From IMG/VR virus record IMGVR_UViG_3300036886_000511, positions 1 to 27,840 of that record: a DNA stretch of 27,840 nucleotides; one strand, given 5' to 3'. The notes beneath the pieces were generated by a model, which saw nothing but the letters and a program-made list of their open reading frames with translations, was not told the DNA's origin and did not search any database. Within the stretch, counting starts at the first letter, position 1; every line of letters starts with the position of its first letter. This document shows positions 1 to 6,594 of the stretch, one piece after another. This DNA comes from a virus. The translations under genes were made by a program, and so were the position numbers.

Positions 1-348
1 ATGATTGCTACAATTGTTAAAATCTTGGATCCGGCAGTGTCGAGCATGGGCAACACATATATCCGCGTCATTCTTAAATCAGAGGATGGCAAGTGGATTA
101 AAACAGATCTGGTCCCTGGATATAAAAATTACGAGAGATGGAAAAAGGTTTTGCAGGTGCAGAATAAATTGTATGGTATAGTAATGATAGATGATGTTTT
201 TGTCAATGCAGATAGCCGGGTGCAGCTGCTGGATGCAAAATTAAAAAGGGAGATAAAGAAAAAAGAGAAGAGAGCCAAGCTGTATGCAGAGGCAGCTCGG
301 TTAGAGAAGGAAGACCCAGAAGCTTATTTTAGAAAATATCTATGTTAA
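1..348 (+). CDS. Hypothetical protein, 115 aa
   Basis: I do not recognise this protein. The first 75 residues or so alternate hydrophobic and polar positions, as in a small beta-rich domain. The last 40 residues are a strongly charged Lys/Glu/Arg helix, with a KKKEKR patch near residue 86. It begins at the first base of the window, so an earlier start cannot be excluded, although the ATG there is plausible. It leads a run of small co-directional genes (1-2973) upstream of the packaging genes, a position where phages often keep small regulatory or DNA-associated proteins. No function is claimed. Confidence 0.6.
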   Translation: MIATIVKILDPAVSSMGNTYIRVILKSEDGKWIKTDLVPGYKNYERWKKVLQVQNKLYGIVMIDDVFVNADSRVQLLDAKLKREIKKKEKRAKLYAEAARLEKEDPEAYFRKYLC

Positions 349-355
349 AATAAAT

Positions 356-535
356 ATGAACGAAAAAACAGAAGAATTTTTAGACGCGTTAGAATCGGTT
401 ATTATAGCCATGATAAATCTTAATTTGGTGCGCAGGGGTTTGATTCAAGATATGAGTAGGACTGAATGTCAGGAAAGATTGGACGCTGCAAAATCAGATT
501 TGGGAGAGATTTTAGAAGAGGAAGATAAAGAATAA
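356..535 (+). CDS. Small acidic protein, 59 aa
   Basis: A 59-residue frame opens with MNEKTEEFLDALES and ends with EEEDKE. It is acidic and should be almost entirely helical, with leucine and isoleucine spaced as in a short helical hairpin. It starts 7 bases after the previous stop and ends 4 bases before the next start, filling the gap exactly, which supports it as a real gene. It follows an A-rich leader without an SD. Function unknown. Confidence 0.5.
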   Translation: MNEKTEEFLDALESVIIAMINLNLVRRGLIQDMSRTECQERLDAAKSDLGEILEEEDKE

Positions 536-539
536 TAAA

Positions 540-965
540 ATGCCAATTAAAAATTACACAACTCAAGTGCCGGCAGATAGAAGCATTCAGGAAATTCAGA
601 ATGCTCTGGTTAAGAATGGCGCAGTGGGTGTGATGTATCAGTATGAGAAAGGGACCGGGAGAATTCATGCATTAGCATTTAGATTGCCGGTAAAGGAAAA
701 AATGGTGTCTTTTTCTCTTCCTGTTAATTGGCGCAGGTTTCAAGAGCTTTTAAAGCGGCAGGAGGTGAGGAGATGGGACGATGAGGATTATTGCTACCGG
801 GTGGCCTGGAGATGCATTAGAGACTGGGTTTTAGCGCAAATGGCTCTATATGAAACGACTATCGTTGAATTGCCACAGGTCTTTTTGCCTTTTGCAACAG
901 ATAACAAAGGTCAGACAATTTACGACAAGATGTTAGATAATAAATTTTTATTGGGAGAAGGATAA
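540..965 (+). CDS. Conserved-looking phage hypothetical protein, 141 aa
   Basis: The protein opens with MPIKNYTTQVP, followed by a segment that looks like a small alpha/beta domain in which a helix leads into beta strands (residues 15-65). The second half is rich in Trp and Arg (RRWDDEDYCYRVAWRCIRDW). From memory, openings of this type recur in phage and prophage hypothetical proteins of AT-rich bacteria, but I cannot name a family or function. The ATG sits 4 bases after the preceding stop in an A-rich leader. Its place among small genes upstream of the terminases suggests an accessory role. Confidence 0.6.
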   Translation: MPIKNYTTQVPADRSIQEIQNALVKNGAVGVMYQYEKGTGRIHALAFRLPVKEKMVSFSLPVNWRRFQELLKRQEVRRWDDEDYCYRVAWRCIRDWVLAQMALYETTIVELPQVFLPFATDNKGQTIYDKMLDNKFLLGEG

Positions 966-968
966 AAC

Positions 969-1373
969 ATGATCGGAAAATTCCAAAAAGTAAAAAAGGA
1001 AATTCAAGACGAGATTGAAAGAATATACAATGGATTGCCCAAGCCGGTTAGATTTAGAGATTTAAAAAGATTGGGAGCACCTTTTGGAATTTCAGCCAGG
1101 ACTATGGCATTTCATTTTGACGAGAATTATAGAAAAGCAAGAATTGAAGCAACTCTGGCGTGGATGAAAAGAAACCCTGAAAGGACAAAAACAATTCAGC
1201 GCCGGGCGATTGACAAATACATGCTGACAGAAAAAGGAAAGTTATTGAGGAGAAGGACGTATGAAAGAATAAAAGCTGATCCAGTAAGATACCAAAAATT
1301 AATGGAGAGAAATAAAAAATATATTATTAGAAAGAAAAATGAAAATCAGACACAAACAAAAAGTGACACATAA
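969..1373 (+). CDS. Basic, possibly DNA-binding protein, 134 aa
   Basis: This is a highly basic protein. Residues 25-60 (around FRDLKRLGAPFGISARTMAF) resemble a helix-turn-helix. The C-terminal half is dominated by Arg and Lys with repeated RR and KK pairs. The composition suggests nucleic-acid binding, but no family is recognised. Its start lies 3 bases after the previous stop. Its 3' end overlaps a second possible small frame (1339-1518). A role in transcription control or DNA packaging would fit but is inference from charge and position only. Confidence 0.6.
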   Translation: MIGKFQKVKKEIQDEIERIYNGLPKPVRFRDLKRLGAPFGISARTMAFHFDENYRKARIEATLAWMKRNPERTKTIQRRAIDKYMLTEKGKLLRRRTYERIKADPVRYQKLMERNKKYIIRKKNENQTQTKSDT

Positions 1374-1518
1374 AATTAAAGTCAGGATGGCCAGGCGCAT
1401 GCTTAGCCGGACTGAAATAAAAAGTCATTGCCCGATTTTTGCATCACAAAACTGGAATGCAAGATTAGAAGCAAGACGCATAAAACATGTCAGAAGAACA
1501 TCGAGTATTAAATCATAA
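1339..1518 (+). CDS. Possible small basic protein, 59 aa
   Basis: An open frame starts with ATG at 1339 (MKIRHKQKVTHKIKVRMARR) and runs to TAA at 1518. It bridges the 113-base gap between the neighbouring genes, overlapping the upstream one by 35 bases and the downstream one by 32. The product would be extremely basic (mostly Arg, Lys and His) with no acidic stretch. It is the only frame that explains the gap, but overlaps at both ends and biased composition mean it could be chance. Confidence 0.3.
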   Translation: MKIRHKQKVTHKIKVRMARRMLSRTEIKSHCPIFASQNWNARLEARRIKHVRRTSSIKS

Positions 1519-1747
1519 GGAGTTTTTAGAGGCTTACCGGTATGATGTCTCCCGGGATCTGTGGATCACGGAGGTAGATATAAAAACATTCATTTCTTTA
1601 AAGGTCGCTGAGAAAAGCTTTAATCTGTTGCTAAAGCAGGCCGAAAATAAAGCGATGAAGTTGAGGCAGGATTTAAGGTCGATAGATCAGATGCTGGAGG
1701 AACTAAAGAACGAGCCGGAAGAAGCAAAAATAAAAGAGAAAAAATAA
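1487..1747 (+). CDS. Hypothetical coiled-coil protein, 86 aa
   Basis: The N-terminal 40 residues are mixed (ending near DLWITEVDIKTFISL). Residues 41-86 form a strongly predicted helix with heptad-like leucines and alternating charges, ending in KIKEKK. The shape suggests a small oligomerising protein. No family is recognised. It ends one base before the next ATG, so the two are probably translated together. Confidence 0.55.
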   Translation: MSEEHRVLNHKEFLEAYRYDVSRDLWITEVDIKTFISLKVAEKSFNLLLKQAENKAMKLRQDLRSIDQMLEELKNEPEEAKIKEKK

Positions 1748-1748
1748 C

Positions 1749-1940
1749 ATGGCATTTCCAGACGCATTAAAAAAGGTGGTTGAAGACGAATATGGGCCGT
1801 TAGATAAAATGACGGCGGAGCAGAAGACAGACGCTTTTTATAACACCCACAAGATGCTAATGGTTATTACCGGACGATGTTTTCAGCTTTTAAATCAGCT
1901 TGATATTGCAGAAATAAAATTAGACATTGAAAAGAAATGA
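1749..1940 (+). CDS. Hypothetical protein, 63 aa
   Basis: A small mostly helical protein beginning MAFPDALKKVVEDEYGPLDK. It starts one base after the upstream stop. Its TGA stop overlaps the next start in an ATGA junction at 1937-1940, a layout typical of translational coupling. Function unknown. Confidence 0.55.
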   Translation: MAFPDALKKVVEDEYGPLDKMTAEQKTDAFYNTHKMLMVITGRCFQLLNQLDIAEIKLDIEKK

Positions 1941-2809
1941 AATTTGTAGAACTATTTCCGAGCTTAGACAATTCTATTCTTTTAAAGAGGATTCAGGACT
2001 ATGATAAAAGGCCGACAGCTTTTTTAGGACTGAATGCATATATAAACAGGGTGTGCGTTAACTTCAGAAAATTACACAAGGGTTGCGAGGTTTATTACAA
2101 AGATGAGGCGCAGCCAGTCAGAGTTTACTATCCGGATACAAGGGTGATAGAGATTGCAAAGTTTAAAAGAGCAATGCCCGATTTTTTTAATTTTATTTCA
2201 AATGCCGGGTTATTCAAAAAGATTTTAATTCTGATTGCAGCTCCTTATTATTATAAATATTTTATTAATTGGGCACACTGGGCAATGAGAGATAACTTCA
2301 TGACAGAGGATAAATACAACCAGCCGGCCCGGGAGATGTATAGATTAATCAGAGATGAAAACATCCGAGATATTGTTTGTGCTATAATTGAGTATGACAT
2401 AGCTTACAGGTTGAGATTTCAGGATATTGTCTGCATGGTTAATAAAAAAAGATTTGAAGAAAATCCAATAAAAGAAACGAAAAGGCTGTTTGATATTTTA
2501 ATACAGAGAGAATGGGTTGACAAAAAAAATACCGGGATGAAAGCCAAATGGGGAAAGATAAAAAAATGGTTATGGGTTTTAAATTTCAGGCCTAAAATTA
2601 TTAATGAATTAAAAAGGATAGTCCGGGAGATGGATTTGGAAGCTATAGCACCGACTCCGTCCGACTGGTATTGGATGTGCAACCCGATTTACGAAGGATA
2701 TAATTTTGGAGGATTGAATGCAAAACAAAGATTAGCTGATTACTATGATCAGAAAAATAATTATCTTAATCAAAAAAACAATCAAAGCATGGAATCAGTA
2801 TTGGGATGA
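1937..2809 (+). CDS. Hypothetical protein, 290 aa
   Basis: This is the largest protein of the leading block and I do not recognise it. It is rich in aromatic residues and Arg/Lys and appears mainly helical, for example around residues 90-120 (PYYYKYFINWAHWAMRD) and the Trp-rich KKWLWVLNF segment near residue 210. The hydrophobic stretch at 92-107 is too interrupted by charges to call a membrane segment. It overlaps the previous gene by 4 bases (ATGA), and its last 65 bases overlap a small frame at 2745. Context suggests a phage accessory gene. No catalytic motif is visible. Confidence 0.6.
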   Translation: MKFVELFPSLDNSILLKRIQDYDKRPTAFLGLNAYINRVCVNFRKLHKGCEVYYKDEAQPVRVYYPDTRVIEIAKFKRAMPDFFNFISNAGLFKKILILIAAPYYYKYFINWAHWAMRDNFMTEDKYNQPAREMYRLIRDENIRDIVCAIIEYDIAYRLRFQDIVCMVNKKRFEENPIKETKRLFDILIQREWVDKKNTGMKAKWGKIKKWLWVLNFRPKIINELKRIVREMDLEAIAPTPSDWYWMCNPIYEGYNFGGLNAKQRLADYYDQKNNYLNQKNNQSMESVLG

Positions 2810-2894
2810 ATATGAAGAGTGGTTTGCGTCTTTAACGCCGGAAGAGAAGTTTTGGGTGTGGCAGTCGATGAATAGGTGGAATAGGCCTTTTTAA
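2745..2894 (+). CDS. Small Trp-rich protein, 49 aa
   Basis: An ATG frame overlaps the end of the previous gene by 65 bases. It encodes a 49-residue protein whose first half is a Lys/Ile helix (MIRKIIILIKKTIKAW). The second half contains WDEYEEWFASLTPEEKFWVW, an ordinary protein-like sequence, which suggests this is a real small gene rather than chance. It fills the gap between 2809 and the tRNA. Function unknown. An amphipathic, membrane-associated role is possible from the N-terminal helix. Confidence 0.4.
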   Translation: MIRKIIILIKKTIKAWNQYWDEYEEWFASLTPEEKFWVWQSMNRWNRPF

Positions 2895-2898
2895 TTTT

Positions 2899-2973
2899 AT
2901 GAGCATAAAGAAATTTTTTAAAATATTATGGAGAGAGTTAAAAGAATTTTGGGAATGGAGAAAAGTTTTTTAA
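2899..2973 (+). CDS. Possible 24-aa amphipathic peptide
   Basis: A very short frame runs from ATG 2899 to TAA 2973 and encodes a basic, aromatic, amphipathic helix-like peptide (opening MSIKKFFKILWRELKEF). It begins 4 bases after the preceding stop and ends 2 bases before the tRNA. It is too short to prove from sequence alone. Confidence 0.2.
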   Translation: MSIKKFFKILWRELKEFWEWRKVF

Positions 2974-2975
2974 AT

Positions 2976-3048
2976 GTCGGCTGGGTGGTTAGGTATCACG
3001 CTGGCCTCATAAACCAGTAGAACTTGGTTCGAGTCCAAGAGTCCGACA
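2976..3048 (+). tRNA. tRNA-Met (anticodon CAT)
   Basis: A cloverleaf can be drawn. The acceptor is GTCGG pairing with CCGAC (2976-2980, 3043-3047). The D stem is GTGG/TCAC (2985-2988, 2996-2999). The anticodon stem is CTGGC/ACCAG with one mismatch, around loop CTCATAA, giving CAT at 3008-3010. The T stem is CTTGG/CCAAG around TTCGAGT (3023-3039), with discriminator A3048. The inner acceptor is imperfect (C-T mismatch, an extra A at 3040) and CCA is not encoded. CAT means elongator Met, initiator Met or lysidine-modified Ile2. The initiator hallmark of three GC pairs next to the anticodon loop is not intact. Phages carry such tRNAs as translation supplements or attachment sites. Confidence 0.75.
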
Positions 3049-3055
3049 CAATCAT

Positions 3056-3145
3056 ATGACAAAAGCAGAGACCGTAATTCAATTGTTAAAATTAGTGGGA
3101 GGAGTCGCGGGATTAATTCTTTTGTATTTAATTTATAAAAAATGA
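3056..3145 (+). CDS. 29-aa single-pass membrane microprotein
   Basis: ATG 3056 opens a 29-codon frame. After a short polar start (MTKAETVIQ) nearly all remaining residues are hydrophobic (LLKLVGGVAGLILLYLIY) and the chain ends with KK, the layout of a single membrane helix. Its TGA overlaps the start of the methyltransferase gene in an ATGA junction (3142-3145), supporting translation. The function is unknown; a small holin-like or regulatory membrane peptide is conceivable. Confidence 0.4.
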   Translation: MTKAETVIQLLKLVGGVAGLILLYLIYKK

Positions 3146-4398
3146 AAATTGAAAACATAAAAATTGAAGAGTTAAAGCCGGCAGATTACAACCCAAGGAA
3201 GTGGTCTAAGGAAGCCATCAGGGATTTAAAAAAGAGTATCCAGGAGTTTGGGTTGGTTGATCCAATTATAGTTAATTCTGCTAAAGCTAGGCATAATATT
3301 GTAATAGGTGGGCATTTCAGGCTCTACATAGCCAAGGAGCTGGGCTTTAAGGAAGTGCCCGTGGTATACCTCAACATACCGGAGATAAAGAAAGAGAAGG
3401 AGTTAAATTTGAGGCTTAACCGCAATCTGGGAGCATGGGATGAAAAGTTGCTGGCCGAGTTTGATATTGACTTGCTTAAAGAGGTGGGGTTTAATAAAAT
3501 TGAGCTGGATAGAATTTATAATATAGAAGAGGACGCCTTCGATGCCGAAGAGGAATACGGAAAGATAAAAAAGCCGACAACTAAGTTAGAAGATTTATTT
3601 CAGTTGGGAGATCACAGATTACTTTGCGGGGATAGCACAAAAGAAAAAGACTATGAAAGATTGCTAAGGGGGGGGGTGGCCGATATGGTTTTCACGGATC
3701 CTCCCTACAATGTGGATTACAAATCGCCCGGAGGATTGGATTATGCTTCTACTAAATTTGGAGGCACTGGCGGAAAGATTTTTAACGATGATAAATCTGA
3801 TGAAGATTGTTTGGAGTTTTATAAGCAGGTTTTATTAAATCTGCATAAATTTACAAAAGATAGCGCCACGATTTACTGGTGGTTTGCAAATAAAAATAAT
3901 GCAATTAATAGAAACGCGTTTGAGCAATCAGGATGGCACATGTCTCAGATTATCATCTGGTTAAAAAATTCAATGGTATTCTCACGCGGTCAGGATTATC
4001 ATAGATGTTATGAGCCATGCATGGTTGGCTGGAAGCAAAAGCAAAAGCATTTTAAAAATAAGACAAAAGAATTGGGATGTCTGAAGGATTGTTTTAATCT
4101 TGATTATGAAACATTCAGCGAGCTTCCGGATGTTTGGTATGAGCACAGGGATATCACTTCTCAATACGTGCATCCAACTCAGAAGCCGGTCCGTCTAGCC
4201 GAAAGAGGATTAAGACGTAATTCAAATCGCGGAGAAATAATTTTAGAAGTTTTTGCTGGATCAGGCAGCACGTTGATTGCCTGCGAGCAGATGGAGCGCA
4301 AGTGTTATGCAATGGAGTTGGATCCGAAGTATTGTGATGTGATAATTAAGAGATTTGAGAAATACACGGGCAAAAAGGCAGTGAAGCTTGATAAGTAA
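3142..4398 (+). CDS. ParB-like nuclease domain / DNA N4- or N6-methyltransferase fusion
   Basis: A 418-aa, two-part enzyme. Residues 1-100 match the ParB/Srx-like N-terminal domain: LKPADYNPR near 11-19, the GLVDPIIV segment near 37, and IGGHFRL at 55-61. Residues 150-415 are an N6_N4 methyltransferase (pfam01555 type) with catalytic DPPYN at 186-190 and the SAM-binding FAGSGST at 371-377. Catalytic motif before SAM motif is the beta-class order. This fusion is widespread in phages and probably methylates the phage DNA, for protection from host restriction or for regulation. DPPY is compatible with adenine or N4-cytosine methylation, so the target base is not determined. No partner restriction enzyme is seen in the window. 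Confidence 0.9.
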   Translation: MKIENIKIEELKPADYNPRKWSKEAIRDLKKSIQEFGLVDPIIVNSAKARHNIVIGGHFRLYIAKELGFKEVPVVYLNIPEIKKEKELNLRLNRNLGAWDEKLLAEFDIDLLKEVGFNKIELDRIYNIEEDAFDAEEEYGKIKKPTTKLEDLFQLGDHRLLCGDSTKEKDYERLLRGGVADMVFTDPPYNVDYKSPGGLDYASTKFGGTGGKIFNDDKSDEDCLEFYKQVLLNLHKFTKDSATIYWWFANKNNAINRNAFEQSGWHMSQIIIWLKNSMVFSRGQDYHRCYEPCMVGWKQKQKHFKNKTKELGCLKDCFNLDYETFSELPDVWYEHRDITSQYVHPTQKPVRLAERGLRRNSNRGEIILEVFAGSGSTLIACEQMERKCYAMELDPKYCDVIIKRFEKYTGKKAVKLDK

Positions 4399-4411
4399 GC
4401 GTTATAGTTGT

Positions 4412-4470
4412 TGCAAAACGGGGTGCCCACGGCATCTGAATAGCAAAGTGGTGCAACCCTATGTTTTGCA
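4412..4470 (+). promoter_or_regulatory. Nested stem structure upstream of terminase genes
   Basis: Three nested helices can be drawn. They are TGCAAAAC/GTTTTGCA (4412-4419, 4463-4470), GGGT/ACCC (4421-4424, 4456-4459) and CCAC/GTGG (4427-4430, 4448-4451), with a 17-base terminal loop. They are followed by further copies of the TTTTG(TG)CA motif up to 4496. The element sits between the methyltransferase stop and the small terminase gene, where phages often place a cos or pac site. Whether it acts as RNA or as DNA is not known. Confidence 0.35.
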
Positions 4471-4497
4471 CTCTTTTGTGCAAGTTTTGTGCAAAAT

Positions 4498-4562
4498 GAG
4501 GGGTATAGCTCACCGGTAGAGCGTCCTAGGCAAGGTAGATGGTTCAATTCCATCTCCCCTCA
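4498..4562 (+). tRNA. Degenerate tRNA-like element with shortened anticodon arm
   Basis: Acceptor GAGGGG/CCCCTC (4498-4503, 4556-4561), D arm GCTC-ACCGGTA-GAGC (4508-4522), T arm GATGG-TTCAATT-CCATC (4538-4554) and discriminator A4562 are all well formed. Between the D and T arms only 15 bases remain (4523-4537), where about 23 are needed for an anticodon arm plus variable loop, so no normal anticodon can be assigned. It is probably a decayed tRNA, a tRNA-like structure or a remnant of an attachment site. It lies directly before the small terminase gene. Confidence 0.5.
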
Positions 4563-4569
4563 CAAAATT

Positions 4570-5004
4570 ATGTCAAAAGGAAATCCACATCCGGTAACTA
4601 AATTTCAACCCGGCCACGCAAAGATCCCAGGGTCCGGCATGAAAAAAGGCCAGCAGGTTTTTAAATATGCATATTTAAGAGAGTTGGAAAAAATAGTAAA
4701 AGGCAGCGCAGGAAAGCCAGATAAATCAAAGCTTGATATAATGGTTGAGAATGCTGTGGCGATGGCCGTAAACGGCGACATAGATTTTCTGCGGGAGATC
4801 CGGGAGGTCGTGGATGGAAACAAAACAAGCATTGAAGTAACCACATCAGAGGAGGCTAACATTGCCGGGCAAATAAGTAACTTAAATGAAAAACAACAAA
4901 CAAAATTCTGGAGAAATTTTGACAGAGCTTACGCAACAGCTTCGGGGGAGACCGGAGGACGAAATAAAAAGAATAAAGTGGCTGTCAAAAAACACTCAGT
5001 TTGA
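4570..5004 (+). CDS. Putative small terminase subunit (DUF5681-like)
   Basis: A 144-aa protein. The N-terminus carries KFQPGHAKIPGSGMKKGQ, the basic FxPG...GSGxxKG signature of DUF5681-like proteins, which commonly sit just before large terminases. The middle is helical and includes VENAVAMAVNGDIDFLREI; the C-terminus is basic. Small terminases recognise phage DNA and hand it to the large subunit. I chose ATG 4570 because an upstream in-frame ATG (4489) lies inside the tRNA-like element. The gene overlaps the large terminase start by 119 bases in another frame. The assignment rests on the motif and on adjacency to the large subunit. Confidence 0.65.
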   Translation: MSKGNPHPVTKFQPGHAKIPGSGMKKGQQVFKYAYLRELEKIVKGSAGKPDKSKLDIMVENAVAMAVNGDIDFLREIREVVDGNKTSIEVTTSEEANIAGQISNLNEKQQTKFWRNFDRAYATASGETGGRNKKNKVAVKKHSV

Positions 5005-6553
5005 GCTCGTGCCCTCATTTAATTTTGAGGAGTTTATTAAATCTCCCGAGTATTTGGATTTAAAAGACGGAGTATATCGCCGAATAATTAAAGAGGGACA
5101 GAAAATCATTGACGGCATTGCATCCGGCAAATTCAAAGAAGGGATAGGCATGTGGGGAATCGGATCTGGCAAATCATTCCTGGCAGAAGCGCTTTCGGTT
5201 TGGTATGTGCATTATCTTTTGTGCTTTAAAAATCCGTCGAAGAATTTTGGTTTAACCGATGACAAGCCGATTGCGGTTGTTAATATGTCCACATCGGCCA
5301 CGCAAGCAAAAAATGTAATTTTCGCCGGTGTCAGAAGGCTTATTGAAAAGAGCCCTTTTTTTATGCAATTTCAGCCCGATGTTTTACAGACAGAGATAAG
5401 ATTTAAAATAAAAAACATCGCGCTGTATTGCGGTAATTCGCAGGAGACCATGCCTCTTGGATACAACGTTATTTTTGCCAGCTTAGATGAGGCTGATTGG
5501 TTTTTAGATAATGAATTTAAATCAATCGCCGAGGATGTTTACCATACATTAAAAAATAGAATTGCATCGAGGTTTGGTTTAAAAGGTTTTATTTTTACCA
5601 TCTCAGCTCCGAGATACGAGGGAGGATTTATTTCAAAGCTTTACCAGACATTAAAAGACAGCGCCGATGTTTACTGCACATATTTTAAAACATGGAAAGT
5701 AAAAGATAGGGAGAAGATGGAGCCGGAGACTTTTAATTTTGTTGTTGAAAGAGATAAGGACGGAAAAGCATTAAAAGTTTGGCACGACATCCCGGTTGAT
5801 TTTCTAAAAGCATCTGAGGAAAATCCTGAAAAGTTTATGAGAGACTTTGGCGCCAGACCGAGCTTGGCCCTGGAAGCTTTTGACAGAGACTCAACAATCA
5901 TCGAAAGAAATATTGCGGCGCGTGAAGCTCCGCTTAATGATGACGGCAGTTTTAAAGATTGGTTTTGGGGAGACAGAGAGGATCACTTCATTCATGTCGA
6001 CTTGGCAAAAAATAAAGATGCGTGCGGATTTGCGATGGGCCGGCTGGATGGATTTGATGATAAAAATCAGCCGAAAGTTTTTATTGATTTATTAATGCAA
6101 ATAAAAGCAGACCAGAACGAGGAGATACAATTTGCGAGAATAAGAGATTTGATTTATTCTTTGGCCGGCAGAAGATTCAATATAAAAAAAGTTTCTTTTG
6201 ACGGATGGCAATCGGTTGATATGATTCAGATTTTAAAAACAAATGGCATCGATGCGGAAACTTTGTCGGTTGACAAGAACACCCAAGCATATGATACAAT
6301 GAAAGCGATGTTGCACACTCAAAGATTTGATTGTTATTTTCATCCTGTTTTACAAAAAGAATACAGAATGTTAGAATTAATAAAAGCAAAAAAAGTTGAC
6401 CACCCGCCGGGAGGTTCTAAAGACGTTTCAGATGCAGTTGCCGGAGTCTGTTGGCATATTGGAAAAAATGAAAGCCGAGATAGTTTTGACAGATTTGCCA
6501 AAACAGCTAAAAAGGGATTTTCTAAGCCGAGTATTTTAAATCAAGATTTTTAA
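4886..6553 (+). CDS. terL: Terminase large subunit (packaging ATPase/nuclease)
   Basis: A 555-aa DNA-packaging motor. The ATPase half shows a Walker A of unusual spelling, GIGSGKS (residues 91-97), and Walker B VIFASLDEAD (195-204) with the catalytic Glu. The RNase-H-like nuclease half has its expected acidic residues at HVDLAKNKD (Asp372), SFDGWQS (Asp439) and KDVSDAV (Asp513 and Asp516). Length is normal for the family. It docks on the portal encoded next. The first 119 bases overlap the putative small terminase gene. No alternative in-frame ATG exists before Walker A, so the start at 4886 is kept, although a downstream non-ATG start is possible. A hairpin with a T-run follows the stop. Confidence 0.92.
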   Translation: MKNNKQNSGEILTELTQQLRGRPEDEIKRIKWLSKNTQFELVPSFNFEEFIKSPEYLDLKDGVYRRIIKEGQKIIDGIASGKFKEGIGMWGIGSGKSFLAEALSVWYVHYLLCFKNPSKNFGLTDDKPIAVVNMSTSATQAKNVIFAGVRRLIEKSPFFMQFQPDVLQTEIRFKIKNIALYCGNSQETMPLGYNVIFASLDEADWFLDNEFKSIAEDVYHTLKNRIASRFGLKGFIFTISAPRYEGGFISKLYQTLKDSADVYCTYFKTWKVKDREKMEPETFNFVVERDKDGKALKVWHDIPVDFLKASEENPEKFMRDFGARPSLALEAFDRDSTIIERNIAAREAPLNDDGSFKDWFWGDREDHFIHVDLAKNKDACGFAMGRLDGFDDKNQPKVFIDLLMQIKADQNEEIQFARIRDLIYSLAGRRFNIKKVSFDGWQSVDMIQILKTNGIDAETLSVDKNTQAYDTMKAMLHTQRFDCYFHPVLQKEYRMLELIKAKKVDHPPGGSKDVSDAVAGVCWHIGKNESRDSFDRFAKTAKKGFSKPSILNQDF

Positions 6554-6558
6554 CTTAT

Positions 6559-6589
6559 ACAATTTTGTTGCTCTCAACAAATTGTTTTT
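6559..6589 (+). terminator. Hairpin plus T-run after the large terminase
   Basis: ACAATTTTGTTG (6559-6570), loop CTCT, then CAACAAATTGT (6575-6585) pair over 11 positions with one bulged T, followed immediately by T5 (6585-6589). This looks like an AT-rich intrinsic terminator or attenuator between the terminase and portal genes. Its 3' edge lies 5 bases before the portal ATG, so it could also affect portal translation. Confidence 0.5.
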
Positions 6590-6594
6590 AAAAC

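Noticed and set aside
4489-4569. N-terminal extension of the small terminase from ATG 4489
   Set aside because: It would run through the tRNA-like element, and ATG 4570 gives the usual DUF5681-like N-terminus.
4733-4741. Extended -10-like TGATATAAT within the small terminase gene
   Set aside because: It is inside a coding region with no well-placed -35 and no start nearby; it is expected by chance in AT-rich DNA.
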